DNA from: Syngnathus acus
Lineage: Eukaryota; Chordata; Actinopteri; Syngnathiformes; Syngnathidae
Direction of reading: 5' to 3'
Length of the DNA stretch: 64,000 nucleotides
NCBI RefSeq assembly: GCF_901709675.1
Contig: NC_051094.1
Span: 13,634,501 to 13,698,500 of the forward strand
Made by a program: the position numbers and the translations under genes. Positions 46,435 through 59,981 of the stretch are shown piece by piece. How positions within the stretch are numbered: the stretch's first letter is position 1; the number at the start of each line of letters is the position of its first letter. A model generated the notes under the pieces. It did not search any database and had not been told where the DNA came from. It saw only the letters and a program-made list of their open reading frames with translations.

Positions 46435-46555
46435 CAGTGGAGGCACGACAGTTGAAACATATTATAGCTGGGGGTCACTGTATTTAATTTTAGTACTGCA
46501 CTGATTCAGGCACTCAACAGGAGGTGACATTGTGTGAGATACTGGGGTTTATTTC

Positions 46556-46625
46556 ATGTCAAGTCAAGTTTATTTGTATAGCCCTAAATCACAGACAAGT
46601 CTCAAAGGGCTTCACATGTGCAAAT
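46556..46625. repeat. Interspersed repeat tail fragment
   Basis: AAGTCAAGTTTATTTGTATA followed by GCCCTAAATCACA is a fish-wide repeat tail. Only this part is recognisable. Confidence 0.5.
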
Positions 46626-48540
46626 GAATTCATCATTCATCAAATTTTATTTTTTGTGAGTACGGTATCATTTCATGAACAACTATTCGGTCAGTAGAAA
46701 ATACGTATGTCTAATACGGTGTGGAGAAGGTGGTGAGGTGCATTTCCTCTGACTGACGAATGAGATTCCTCCTCATGTTTGGAAATATGGCAAGTCAGGA
46801 AACATGGGGAGCCACAAGCCACTGCTGCTTTTCTTCATTAAGCAGTAAGCGATACAGTGCTCACAGCATCTGCTGACCTGTCGCTGTCTCCGTGTCCTTA
46901 CCAAGATTTATTAAACACTGCTCCTTTTTGCTCCAAAAAATAGGTACAGGCTCAAATGTCGAGGCAAACTGGTACTTTTTGTTTACAATGCCACTTTCTC
47001 ACTGCTACTGTCTCCGTAACACTATAAAAGCGTTTTCAGGGAAGTATTAGGAGAAAACACATTATTTATACAAATTTACACTCACACAGAATGTACAATA
47101 CACACATTTATACTTGTATGATAAGCTATGCACTAGGAATACATTTTGCACTACATGATTTTATCATGTGATACCATTATTTGTGTGATTGAAGAATTGA
47201 AACCTTTCCAGAAACACACTAAGCACACCACATTTTAATACTGTAATTGAAACAAGTGGATATAATAATACAAAATGTTTCTCATCCATACTTGTCCATC
47301 CATCCACTATCGTCCACACAATATCCGTACTTTATCTTCTTCATCAGAGTTATTGATATATTGAATATTCTCAACTTTAATTATATCCTACGACAAAAGT
47401 CATGAGTCCAGCATCATATCCAGTAAACCCTCACTAGTTTGTATTCATAAGATCAAATTGTAGAACAAGGCTTTGAACTCCAACCGGTTTTAAATTGGCT
47501 TCAGAAAATGGGCAGTTCTTCCACTTTAAAGCTTATTTGACTCATGGGTCAATAAGCCTATCTCTGCTTTACATCTTATTGTTTCCAACTTGAGTCCAGC
47601 ACCCACATCTCTCTTGAGCTCAGCTGTATCAGCAGCTGTAGCTATAAAAGTGCTGTTGTCGAGGTGTTAGTCAGGTTTGTGTGCTGGGGAGGGGGAATGC
47701 TGGAAAAAAGACGGTCTTTCAGCCTTTATTCCACTGCTGACTCACCTTTGACCCTCAGTGGTCACACTTCTCTAACCCTGCTCTTTTCTTCCAGTCCACT
47801 GCTCTGACTGTCCGAGGGGAGAAATAGATTTAGATAAATAAATTGAGAGACGCGGGACACTTGCTGGGATGAAGCCACAGCGATGACAGTGGAGATATAA
47901 AGGTAGAGAAAGATAGAAATAGGGAACAATATGGATGGTGGGAGAGTAAACAAGATTGGATTGAGTTGCCAGGTTAGTCGCAGCATGCTCAGAGAGGCAC
48001 TCTGACGAATCAATATAAAAGATGGCATTGGTTATTCTTTTTTTTCTTGGTCTTTTTTTTTCTTTCAAAGATAGGGATTTCCGTTTCCGCTTTTCCTCGT
48101 GGGCGTAATCCTCACGTTCAAGAGAATTTTTAAAAGAAAACAGAAGTTTGTTTCTCAATGCAGGAGGTGGTAAAACAGACTCAAGTGAAATAAAGTGATT
48201 TTTATAATCGACTCCAAAAAAATCTTGTAATATATTACCACCGACTGGTCTTTTTGTGTCATGGCTGTGTCTTAGAAAAGTTTTCAAATAACCCGAATAT
48301 TGTGCCCATGAGTAAAATAGACGTCAATAGTAAATTAGCCAGCTAATGAGGTTTATATCTCATTGTATATTATGAAACCTCCGATTTGATTGGGTCTTGA
48401 TTGGACTGACAAATGGACAGACTGGGAACGGAAGCCTTTTCAAAGACGAGGACAGACAGGGATGGGTTGCGACTATATTACAAATAAGGACGGAGGGACG
48501 AGGACAGGAGGGTGCCTCGGTTAGAGCGAAGGATGGAAGA
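46626..48540 (+). other. Intronic DNA, nothing recognised
   Basis: A chance ORF of 171 codons on the minus strand (47772-48287) is Lys/Arg- and low-complexity-rich, has no domain, and matches no splice pattern. No exon was identified. Confidence 0.4.
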
Positions 48541-48657
48541 CAGACCGGCAAAATTTGGTAAAGTGCTCATCTGTGGCTGCAGACCGGCAAAATTTGGTAG
48601 AGTGCTCATTTGTGGCTGCAGACCAGCAAAATTTGGTAGAGTGCTCATCTGTGGCTG
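48541..48657. repeat. 39-bp minisatellite, three copies
   Basis: Units start at 48541, 48580 and 48619, each reading CAGACCRGCAAAATTTGGTA at the start and differing by a few bases. Because 39 is a multiple of three, overlapping ORFs repeat a 13-residue motif, which is not evidence of a protein. Confidence 0.95.
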
Positions 48658-50658
48658 CAGCTTCTGGAACGCAGAAGAGAAAAGTCTGGGAAAACACATG
48701 CAAGAATAGATTTGACAGGGAACGCCTTCTTTCAGATGTCTCTCTACCCACAATGCGAATTGTTTATGAAGGTGCCCAAGTGACACACTTAGGTCAATGG
48801 GAGATTCTGTGCAGCCAAAAAAGTACACGAGAGAATAAGGCTCTATAGGAACAAAATTAAAACTCACCTTTTAGTCCAATAGAATCAGAGACTCGACAAG
48901 ACCACCTCATCAAATTCTTGAGTATATCAAGGCATTTTGAATGGATATCTTTAGTAGTGCCAAATCAACACCTGGCTAAATAGAAGGGAGGGATGTTAAG
49001 AGTGGAGCCACAAAAATCATACAAGTCAGAAACATGACTTGCTGTGGTAACCCTTGTGGGGGGGGAGACGAAGCACAATGGTATGTTTACTACTTTGTGG
49101 CAACGTTTTGGGGAAGGCCCTTTTCTGTTCCAGCGTGCCCCAGAACACAAAGGAAGGGACATAAAAGCATGCTTGGGTGAGTTTGTTTTGGAATGAGAGG
49201 ATTGACTCCACCTTGTTCCCTATAAAAACCCTGAGCAAGCTGCCCTTTTGTGTTTGACCTTGGTGACTCTTCGGAAGAAAAGTTCAGAAAAATACAAATA
49301 GTTTTAATCATTTAAAATATTTGCAACTTTCACTTGTTCTGATGTTATTGCTCCTGTATGTATTTTTTACGAGTTACATTTCAAAGTTATATTTTCATGG
49401 ATGTTCTGAGATTATTCAATAATGTACTCATTTTTGATTGGTTGCATCTTTTGGTTACCTCATTTTTTATACATTGTTACTCTGTAGAATTTTTTTGTCT
49501 TGTTTTTTCTTAAAATCCGGTGTACTAGTTTCCAATAACACACTTAGTTCACAGTGTTTCTAAAAGAAATATTTAGTATCTCTCGTTCCTGACCATTTCG
49601 AGTAACTTCAACCCCTCGTTAGTACTCATCCTGTCGTTTTATACCCCTAATCCTGGCATTCAACAAAGTTTACCTTGCCATGTTTTTTGTACTATTTAGG
49701 TAAAGGCTTCTTAAAGAAGACCAGGAAGAAGGGAAAGGCAATCTCCTGATTGGAATTTAGAATGAAGCCGGGCAAGCTGTGGTAAATGCACAATGACGCG
49801 CACGCACACACACACTCACACACAACTCCTCTCGGCCTGTTTGTGTCAAATAATCAATAACACTCTTAAAAACGGCCTGAAACTAATAGGAAGAGACAAC
49901 GGGCAAGAAATGGGGGTGAATATCCATTAAATGGAAACAAAGCCATCTTGCATTGTATCTGCTTATCAGTCCCTCCTCTCTTGCTATTTGAGTATTATGA
50001 GTTAAAGGAGGCAGAATCTTATCAAATTAAACCAAATGAGTTCAGTCGATTCCCTTTTTAAGATGAGTATTTTTCTCCCTTCCACCATTCTGTCTGTATT
50101 CATTCAGCTTTTTCATATTTCGACTGCTTAACATCTTTGATTTGTGTACTAGGGTTAGGTTTCTTAAATAATTTGTGTTTTACTCCCTGTGGGAGATGGC
50201 CTCGCTTTTTAATTAATTGATTTTGAAATTGACTTAGCTGCTGTATGTGTGTTGGTGTGTGTGCGTGAGTGGGTAGATGAGAGACATGGTTGTATGTGAG
50301 TTATTTGCTGTTTTCTTCACCAAGCGTTCCCCTGACACATTGATGGATAACAGACGGAGAGCTGTGTGTTCCTCTGAGGGTGTGTCTCTACATGTGCAGC
50401 TGTCCACTGTAAGGTGGAAATAAATACAATAGACATTTTTAGCCCATGCAAAATTGCAGCCACTCATACTGTAGGTAAATGCTGGTAAGGCGTTGTGTGC
50501 TGAAGGAACTAATACAATTCATGTTGTGTCAGTATTTAAAGGTGACGGATTATGGAATTTTTAATTGCTTGTATACAAGTAGTTGAGTCTCTTAAGGGCT
50601 GTCTCCCCAGCTACCTCGCAGGTTTAGCATGTGGCATCCGCCACAATAAAGATTTACT
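48658..50658 (+). other. Intronic DNA, nothing recognised
   Basis: Short CA-rich runs near 49801-49822 only. Confidence 0.4.
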
Positions 50659-51001
50659 ATTTAGAGCACAGGTGTCAAACTCAAGGCCCGGGGGCCAGAT
50701 ACGGCCCGCCACATCATTTGATGTAGCCCGCGAAGACAAATTCTGCATCAAATCCGTGTCATTCCTAGAATTGCAAATTGTCTTCACTTTTAATAATATA
50801 TATTTTTTTAAATATTTGACCAGTTTTTACTCGTCTGATTTGAAAACGAGTTATTTGTCAGTTTGTTTTGTAGCTTTTACTGTATATAATATGAGGTGCT
50901 CATACATATATTTGGGTTGACAGTCATAATGGCCCTCCGAAAGAAGCTATGACTACAATGCGGCCCGCCAAAAAAATGAGTTTGACACCCCTGATTTAAA
51001 G
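50659..51001. mobile_element. hAT-type MITE, copy 2, with 8-bp target duplication
   Basis: The element is 50667-50993 (327 bp). Its left end CACAGGTGTCAAACTC pairs with its right end GAGTTTGACACCCCTG with two mismatches. The flanks ATTTAGAG (50659-50666) and ATTTAAAG (50994-51001) match at seven of eight bases, as expected for an old hAT duplication. The body is very close to 3784-4106. Confidence 0.85.
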
Positions 51002-51306
51002 TGCCAAAAGGCGCAATAATCAGCCAGGTTTTTAACTTTGGTCACAAAGCAATGCAAATTTGAGTTAAGATAAGCAATTTTAAACAAAAAAAATCAATAA
51101 TTAGTAGCAGAAGTTTCAAATGCAACAGGAACTCACTCTCTGTCCTCAACATGATTTATCCATTTCTTAATCTCGTTTTGGGTGCGAGTCCAAGTTCTAT
51201 TGCGTGTCATGGTTTTTGTAAATTTCTCCCCAAAATACAAAATATATAATCAAATACAATTTATTAACTTTTTTTTTTTTATTCATAATGCATGTTTTTG
51301 AATTGG
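51002..51306 (+). other. Intronic DNA, nothing recognised
   Basis: AT-rich with a T run near 51271-51281. No exon or repeat boundary recognised. Confidence 0.4.
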
Positions 51307-51334
51307 TGCGATTTATAGTCCAAAAATATGGTTG
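51307..51334. repeat. Solo right end of a type-B TIR element
   Basis: GTGCGATTTATAGTCCAAAA plus ATATGG resembles the type-B right terminus with several changes. No left end is recognised. Confidence 0.35.
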
Positions 51335-52205
51335 TTTGGCTTGAATATTTGCACACATCAGACCAAGAATTTTTCAATGCAAGAAGTTGGCAATTTTTAA
51401 GATGGCGCGAAAGAATGATTGTCTTCAAATCAATCTGGAGGCCAGCAACAAGAAAATTCTTTCCAAAGGGGCCAGTGATGGATAAATATGACTCACAATT
51501 CGGTGCATTATTGTCGGTAATGCTCCCATTTCACCTTTGTCTTTTCCTTGTTTTTCATTACTCCACCCTGTGACTGTAAGCCGCACTTGTCATTTACAAG
51601 GAATCAAACCGAAAACTAAGTGATGCTCTAAATCTTTATCTGTGTGTGTGGACATAGAATGTCAGAGACCTTTATTGAGACACCTGGGAGTTGCTATCAA
51701 CTGTGAAAAAATATTGCATAATATTCTAAGTACCTGAGCTCTTAGCTGTGTGTAATTTGTCTTTTGCTTCTGCTGCATTTGCATTGCAGTTGTGTTGTTC
51801 TCCATCTGCTGTGCGTTGTTATTGAACGCCTCATGTATTATGCAGAATAAACATAGTCCATTTGTACGCTGCATTCACTGTGGGTATTGCTTCAGGTTTA
51901 GGCTTCATGAAGATTGTATTGCTCTTTGTTGGTCCATTTGAACACTGTGGAACTGATTGTGGCTTCGCTGTGTGCTGCCAGGTCCACAAAGTCTGTCACA
52001 CAGTTTTTCTCTCTGTTATAATATGTATGCATTTGCTTTGTGTCTGTGCGTGCCGCCTCCTTTGTTTTACTGAGCCTGCATGACTCTTTCTTTGTGATTG
52101 CAATGGGAAAGGGAATTAGCGTTTGTGCATCCAAAGGTCTTTGTGCCTCTGTTGGTGAATATTTCTACCTGTATGTTTAACAAAAACATTCAGTAGAACA
52201 TTCTA

Positions 52206-52220
52206 ACACACACCCATGCA

Positions 52221-52275
<55 letters not shown>

Positions 52276-52276
52276 T
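52206..52276. repeat. (CA)n microsatellite, interrupted
   Basis: CA units with TGCATGCA and ATACACACA interruptions. Confidence 0.9.
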
Positions 52277-55200
52277 TACAAAAAACCATTAAGTCTAAAT
52301 TACAAGCTGTTATAGTTTATGATGATGATTTACATGCTTGTCGCACAAAGGTAGGCCAGCTGTTTCCTCATGACGCTTAACCTAAAACAATTTTGTTCAA
52401 TAACTTCATAGGAAACTGTTCTTTGTCATTTATATGCACACATTTTTCTTTGGCTCTGTTTCCTTTTATCCTATGCTTAATTATGCCATCAAATTTAACA
52501 AAGAAGACAAATTTAGGTGCCAGCTCTTAATTATTTAAATCGGGCGAGCCAAGTTGGCTATTTTCGTCAGTCAAAGACAAATTTCACTCCGGACCTAATT
52601 TGAACACTGTGGCCTTATGAAAGTGTAATTTTATAGATAAGTGTTGCACTTTGTTTTGCTCCTACATGACCACAAGAAGTCTGGGTACTTTTTTGGGGTA
52701 ATGAAAATTTATGAGATATTTTATGAGTTTATTTGTCTTGGTAATTTTGCAGCAATGTCTGTTTGTCGATTTTCATTTGTTATTTAAGTATTTTTGGGAA
52801 AAAAAGTATTATTATTATTATTGCTGTGGATTGCTTTAAATGTGTGCTTGGAGGACTTTTTTTGTCAAATCCCAAATTGTCCAACTTTAGTGGTGATGGA
52901 AATTTTTTTGGTAGCACCACTACATAAACCATTAGATGAAATTTACAGCTGCACAGAAACCTATTGGGTTTCTTTTAAAGAAAGACAAACCGGCTATTAA
53001 TTTTTGCTTCACAGCAGCATTCGCCTTTCCCTTTTCCGATTCGATTTAACAAACTAGCGAGTTGCTACTCTACAGTGAACAACAGGCATTCGCGGGCATT
53101 TTATAGGTGATCAATAAAGACAGAAAAAAGAGTAATAAAAATTAAGGCACAAATTCCTGCGCAAATAGTGAGAATTTTGATTAAGTGTATTTTTCTCAAA
53201 AGGGATTTCTAGTGCATGCTGATACAACATCATACTGAGACAAATAGGCAAACTAGCAATTTACCCTGAGGAAGTTGTCACCAAACTCACCTTTGGATTT
53301 CCGCACAATAAGAAAATGTACAGATACAAGACAGACAAATTTTTAACCAACGTATATTACATGACCTATTTTTAGCTACATTGGGTCAGAAGCAGAACCA
53401 TACTTTGAGTGATACTTTCTAATGTGCACAAAAAGAATTCAAGGATTGCCGGCAAAACGGTGCATCTCAATGAAGGTAAAAATACAATCAAAGAATTCAT
53501 CCAATGTCAAAGTCCACCAGCTATTAGCAAAGTTATACTTTAACGGCTTTGGCCTGAGTCAAAAACAGTGAAGTCAACAAACAAAGATTTCAAAAAACAG
53601 GTGGCTTCGCGAATGACACTTTCAAAAGTATATTTTCTAATGATAAATACAATGTTTATTTCTCATCAATACATAAGAGAGGCATCAATTTTCTCAGCAA
53701 GAAGAAAATGACATATACATACAACTGAAAAAACTATTTCTGTGTGTAATGGCAAGCATAAAAGGAGAAGAATATTTATTAAAAGACTTGAGCAGGAAAC
53801 AGCAAGAGACGGGTAAAGTAGTTATAAAATGACCAAGGGGGAAAGAAAAAACAATGCAAAAGACAGCAGGCTTTCTCCAAATGGTGCATGCATGAAAACA
53901 CATCCACGCACACTACTACTATAAAATTTGGAAATTGTTCACAGCAATCACAAAATGTTCTACTTTTCCCCCTTGAAGCTCATTCAATTTTTCCTGTGTG
54001 CAGTTGAGAGTTTATTGTTGAGAGCTTTTTGAAAGGGTGTTTTTCTTTGAACACACTCATTATCTCTTAATTCCAGTCAAATAAAAGATAAAATGACAGA
54101 TCGTTTTATTGAGGTCAATTTGTATCTGAAAGCTGCCAACATGTCTGTGTCGTTAGCCCACTGCTGGTTTGGGCTGTGTGCCGCTGATGTGGCTTCCATT
54201 AAACAGAATGAAGACAATTTTCCATCTCCAACTGACTGCTGAGCTTTTGTTTCCAGTGCTGACAGCATGTGAGGGCTCCAAGTGAGCACCACTTTTATTC
54301 AGAGGCAGGTTTGCAAACACAGTGGGAATAGGGACCGTGAAAAGGGAAAAAAAATCTGCGTATAATTGATGAGTATTATGAATGCATTGAATTTAAAAAA
54401 CATTTTGGAAAAATCCATTGTTGCATTAGCGGCAAAGGGGCAATCATAATATCTCACCACTGTGTGTAGTGTTCAACTAACATGAAACCAGAATGATCAA
54501 TCATGCAATCTTAGTAACAATAAGCTTTCACTTTGATCAGTAAGACATCTCTAACACATCAACACAGGGCTACAAATTTTCTTACTGCTATTTGAATTGC
54601 CACTTACGTCTGAAAAGGATGGCATCAGTATTGTCTGAGTTAGTTTTTATTCTCTATCCTGAAATATAAATAGAATAAATGTTGACCACCTCCTCGACAG
54701 AAGTAGGTTTATGGGATGGCTGATGAAAGAATGCAAACTAAATGAATGAGGTCTCTCTCATGCGAACCTCAATGAAAGGTCAAAATCAATCAATAAATAA
54801 ATAAGGCCAAAAAACAACAACAACCACATAAAGTGACATGCAAAGGACAGTTTTCATTATAAACACATCTTAATATTTCCATTTTCTCAGCATATGTGAC
54901 TGTCATGTACAGTATACAAAGCAATTATGCTTGTCAGCAGCATCTGCACCCTATAAAAAAATACTGCGGTGAAAGCTGCTAGCCCATCTTGAAGAGCTTT
55001 TTTTTTGTTTCGATCTTTATGTCACATGTTGGTGTAAATGTGGCTTCAGATTTTCCCATGTTGACACAAGAAAAACAAATTTTTTTTCACTGACAAAATC
55101 ATCTATACTGTATACAAGTGCACCAATATAATATTTTGTGCAAATGGACTAAACTGGTTTTGGCTACAACTTGGCAGCATGGTCAACATTTGTGCATCTC

Positions 55201-57557
55201 ATCTTCACAAGACCTGACACTTTTTAACATTGGCTGCAGGCCTGCTGTGCGATGTCATGACAAGATATAATCCTTGTTGGTCATGGCGCCTGGGCTGACA
55301 GTTGTTTACCAGTTAGTATGCTGAAGAACATGATGCTTAATGCTAATGCATGCATCCCTTCACTGTTATTCAGGAGCCATCAAACCTAGAAACACATGTA
55401 TGTAATTACTTATTGAGTCGTGAGGGGAAAAAAAATGAAATGTCGTTAAAATAGTGTTTTGGAAAGTCGTCGTTGCACAACTCATTTCACCGACAGTGAA
55501 TGTCATCTGATTTGTTTGGTTTCTTCCCATCTAAACTCTGCCATCAAAACCAAATACGAGACACTATAAAACAACTTTGGTTTTGGGGAATCATAATTAC
55601 TTTGAAACTTTACTTTTAGTTTCCCAGACACTTTGCATCACTGCAAAACAATGATTCATCGCTGCTGCATTGTATCACATGCTACGTTATGGAAGATCTG
55701 TCTGGAAGATCTGCTGTGACATTCGAATTGACAATCCAGTAACTTCTTTATGTAGCATACCAAAGCATCGCGAATGCATACAAATACTTGTGTAACGTGA
55801 TTGGACTCACATGGTGCATCAATGCACAAATAAACCAATTAGTTGGTACAGTTGGTTTTGCTGTAATCAGTCATGTGGACATGACTCATGTTTGCAGCAA
55901 CAAGAGAAACAACAAAAACAAAACTGTGTCTTTTAAAGTTTAGTCTCCACCATTGCTCTCTGAAGCTTCTTTTTCTACCAGATCTGTTTGGTTAAGTCTG
56001 ATTAGATACCACAAATAACTGAGCCTCACTTAGCACTGTCGTTGCCCTTTAGTTGGGTAATCAAATATACAAATTGATTTATACATCCTAATGTCTTCTA
56101 CCTTGTTGTTTTTCTCCACCCTGCTGTGAATTCTCATATTTTAAGTTTGAGCTTTCTTTACCTTTAATTATAGGTTTTATTGAGGTTATTTTCAGCACAT
56201 GAGGGGGCATCCTTATCAGTCTTCAGCCTAAAATTGTCACTATTGAGCCCTTTTATAAGTCAACAAGGGGTATCATGGCTTGTATTTCACAGTTGGAATA
56301 GCCAGAGGGCACTTTTAAATAAGGCACCAAAAAAGAAGGTCTTATTTAAACAAAAATATTGCGTTCATTTTGATTAATTAATCACGGAAAAACGATTGCA
56401 CTGCAGAATTAATACATTTAATCACACTTTTTTATTCCTACACAGAGCTTTTGTCAGTGCCTTAATTCCTGAGACAAAGATGCCTTAAGTGATTTCAGTG
56501 AACCAGAACATTAGGCTAACAACATGATGATACGTGACCTACCCTGCTAGATTCAAAGTTGTTGTTTTTTATCTGCCCATTGGAACCATAGAGAAGATCA
56601 TGGTTGTGGCCAAATAATGCAAGAAAGACTTCAGCGCTTCAAGCCTACATACAGTATTACAGTACAGTATAACATGTTGCAGGGAGCAAAAAACATTCTC
56701 GCTCAGGTTAGAATAAATTGTTTGTTCTATTACGAGCAACAATAATAATAAACAGTAATAATTGTTTCTGCTCAGGATAACATGCTTGAGTTCACACAAT
56801 GTCCTCGCCTGTTATTCAAAAAAAGCCTATTTAAAATGAGTTTGAGCCCTGGGCTTATTGTCAGCCTCAAATGTACCATCAAATTATATTTGTTAAATTG
56901 CATTTGATTAAAAAGTAGCACCTATCGAATTGTTTATATTATGCCCTGATAGAAAAACTTTGGTTTTAATTTTCTGGTTTTAGTTGATGTTCATTATCAT
57001 TATTTTAATTAAAAATGTTTGTTGCACGTTGTAATCAAATCCCACTCCTAAAATAAAATAAAGAATACAATTCACTTTACTTTCAATTAAGATCATTTGT
57101 ACAGTCTTACTCACTGAGTGTGATAAAGACAAAGGGGAACATCTCTAATTTTGTGCCCAGTGCAAGTCTAGTGGAAAGCGAGATCTAAATCTGTGCATGG
57201 ACGGAGTTTTCCTTTTTCTTTTTGTATTTGATATTTATAAATCACAAAAGTGCCGTTTGTGCAATTCGGGCATGAACCCACTGACTTGAACACGACGTGC
57301 TTCTCGGCCAATGATGGGCAGCTCCTCTCATTCCCTTTAACATTGCTGAAGCAAAAACAGACTCACTGGAGTCCATGCTGAAGATCGAAGTGTGCAAGTA
57401 CGTTTAGAAGACACTCCAAAAACACCTCTACGGGTGGATGATGTAAGTTGGCCAGGGCGATGACAGAAGTGGGCAGTTGGAGGTCGCCTCCAAACGCAAT
57501 CTTTTGTCCTCCTCCTCCATAGCTGTGAAAGAGTGATTTTAAGAATATTAGAAAGGT

Positions 57558-57580
57558 GATGATAATAATAATAATAATAA
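57558..57580. repeat. (ATA)n microsatellite
   Basis: A trinucleotide run of ATA. Confidence 0.9.
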
Positions 57581-57644
57581 TTCATTTAATTAATTGATTT
57601 TGTCAGTGATTCAAAGGGTTTGATGCAAACTGTTGTGATATTTT

Positions 57645-57745
57645 TAAATACAATACAATGACCTCCACTACCCATATCTATAAAGCTCCGGATCTTTCAA
57701 CTTGCGCCTCGATCCAATCCACCAAAATTGTGTCACACATTTTTT
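57645..57745. repeat. Dispersed repeat, copy 2
   Basis: Matches 28621-28720 in reverse complement over about 100 bp, including ACAATACAATGACCTCCACT against the complement of GTGGATGTCATTGTATTTTA. The frame here begins MTSTTHI and continues to TKIVSH. Confidence 0.55.
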
Positions 57746-59886
57746 GTACTTCAAGAATTTATGTATTCCTCAAAAGTAGAATGAATCAATACTCGTGCAG
57801 GACTTTTTGGTTCATGATGACATTTGCCCTTGTACCAAAAGGCTTCTTCCATTTTAAATGTTACTGTAACCTATTTGGCTGAGGGTCTATACAAACGTTT
57901 TACTTTATCAACTACCAGCACATCAGCTTAAGAAATCTAATATAGTAGATCAGTATTTAGCATGCAGTTTGTTCTTTTTATGGTTAAGGTGATCAAATAT
58001 ACACAGCCGTACAGTTTCACCAAGCACATGGACAACGATCTTGATTGGAGTTTGTCACATCACCAGACCATTGAATCGTACCTTGTGAAAAACAGCCCCT
58101 CGTCAGTGCTATTTTCTGTCTGAGCACCTGCTCACAAACAAAAAGCCTCTGTTGCAGAGGGGCTTTTCACACTGAATGATCAAGTGTGTGTGAGATAGCT
58201 CAGGGGCACTTCATGGGTGCCTTTATGATCCCAGGTCAAGCTTTATTGTGCCGGAATAATCTCTGCCGAGCACACATGCAGCAGGACTCTCATATCCACC
58301 ACGCCATGATGCAAATTCGAGTTCCCTGTACCACCTTCATACACACAAACATGCACACACACTTGTCATCCTCCCTCAGGCCCATATTGTAGAGATCCAT
58401 TGCTCTCCTCTGCCATCAGTGGGAACAAATGAGCCGGGGCATGTTTCTTAGTGGTTCTCAGTGCACGTGTGCAGGCCAAACTTCCTGTCTGTCTAACCTC
58501 ACTCTCTTCTGCATCAGTGAAACACACACACACGCACACGTATAGAAGCGAACTTGCTCCGCACTGTTACCCACAGACAGATCACTGACAGTCTCGTGGC
58601 TATGTTGTATTGTGAATGAGTGTGTATGTTGCACTTGTGTTTGTGTGTGCGTGTGTTTGTGCAGGCGTATGTGTGTTGTTACAAACTTCCCACCCCTACT
58701 GTGTCAGTCTGGCAAGTGCCATTTCACAAGGAGCTGAGGAGGGGAGTCAGGATGGAGAGAAAGCGTGAGCCTCAATGCGAGTGTGTCTGTTGTCAGAGAG
58801 TTTATTAATAAAGATGACCTCAGCTGTTCAGAGGGTATGTCGCTTTCTTCATTTTTTTCTTTCTGCCTTTCTAAACAGACACAATTCACTAAAATAATCA
58901 TCATTCCGAGAAGCTATTGTATTAGTATATTCATGAATAAATGAGGATTACTCTATCTCATCTCTTTCCTCATCTTTGACATTTTTTTTTCCCAACAGTC
59001 TGAGAATGCTGCTCTCCTGTTTGTGTGGACGAACATTCTTGCGTGCATGAAATCTGGGTCCACGTGGATGTAACGGAGATAATCCTTTAGGATATGACTC
59101 TCTTTTTTGTCTCCTGCTCCGTGGATTTGATTATGTGCATCATTATGGTGGGCTAAGTAGGTTGAGTCCTTGTGTGCATGTGTGCAGACACCTGCGTAGA
59201 ATATAAGCAAAAATATGAATAAATGATTTTGTTTGTGTCAGACATCTCTGAATATCACCCCCGTGGCAGGCTCAGTCTTTCCTGGAAGCTGAAGGGTGTA
59301 AAGTTGCACTTTATTTAGTCTGGACAAAATGTGCGTCGTATTTTTTACATTCCCTCTGCTGTCAAAATGGCAGTCTACCATCGTCAGCCCGAGTTGTGAG
59401 GCTCCTAACACTATAAATTCAGTTTTTGCTAACTCTAACCACGTGGTCAATACTGTCAGGAAAATTGCATAAATATAATTTTAACCAAAGCCATCATGTT
59501 TTCTGCAAAAGCTTATGTAGACAGTTGACTTGAGACACTCATCATTTTTAAGGCTGATTAGTGATTTTTGTTTTTTTAGAAAGATGACAGTAAAGGTTTT
59601 GGCCTGCCATGCAAAAGTTCAATATCAGGCCCAGGTTTATCTCCTTTTCGAAATTATAATAACTCAGTCCACATATAGACAAGCGTGTTGTCATGGTGAA
59701 GCAGCCCCGACCATAATTATCACCACTTTTTACGCACTGATCAAAGTTTTTGCCGCAGGATCTTTTTGTAGATGTGCTAATAGATTGTCTTGCCCACACT
59801 GAAGGGAAACTATCATTGTGTTTATTTCAGGTTAGATATACATGGAACTTTTTCTCGTAAGCACGTCGTTGTATTTATATTGTGTA
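57746..59886 (+). other. Intronic DNA, nothing recognised
   Basis: Degenerate TG-rich text near 58618-58680. No exon seen. Confidence 0.4.
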
Positions 59887-59981
59887 CTGTCTTGTCACCG
59901 TGGGATAGTGGGAACATAATTTCGATTTCTTTGTGTGTCTTGGCATGTGAAGAAATTGACAATAAAGCAGACTTTGACTTT
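59887..59981 (+). repeat. Interspersed repeat with (GACTTT)n tail, copy 2
   Basis: Sense-strand counterpart of 2049-2160, with the same GTCACCGTGGGAT core and ACAATAAAGCAGACTTTGAC tail. The tail is only two units long here. Confidence 0.7.

Larger units (their letters stand above)
51335..57644 (+). other. Intronic DNA with microsatellites
   Basis: (CA)n at 52206-52276, (ATT)n at 52807-52822 and (ATA)n at 57558-57580. No exon was identified. Confidence 0.4.

Noticed and set aside
47772-48287. 171-codon minus-strand ORF, the longest in the window
   Set aside because: It is low-complexity and Lys/Arg/Ser-rich with no recognisable domain, and no neighbouring exons or splice signals support it.
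48478-48867. 129-codon minus-strand ORF with a threefold 13-residue repeat
   Set aside because: The repeat is the 39-bp minisatellite, and the rest has no domain.
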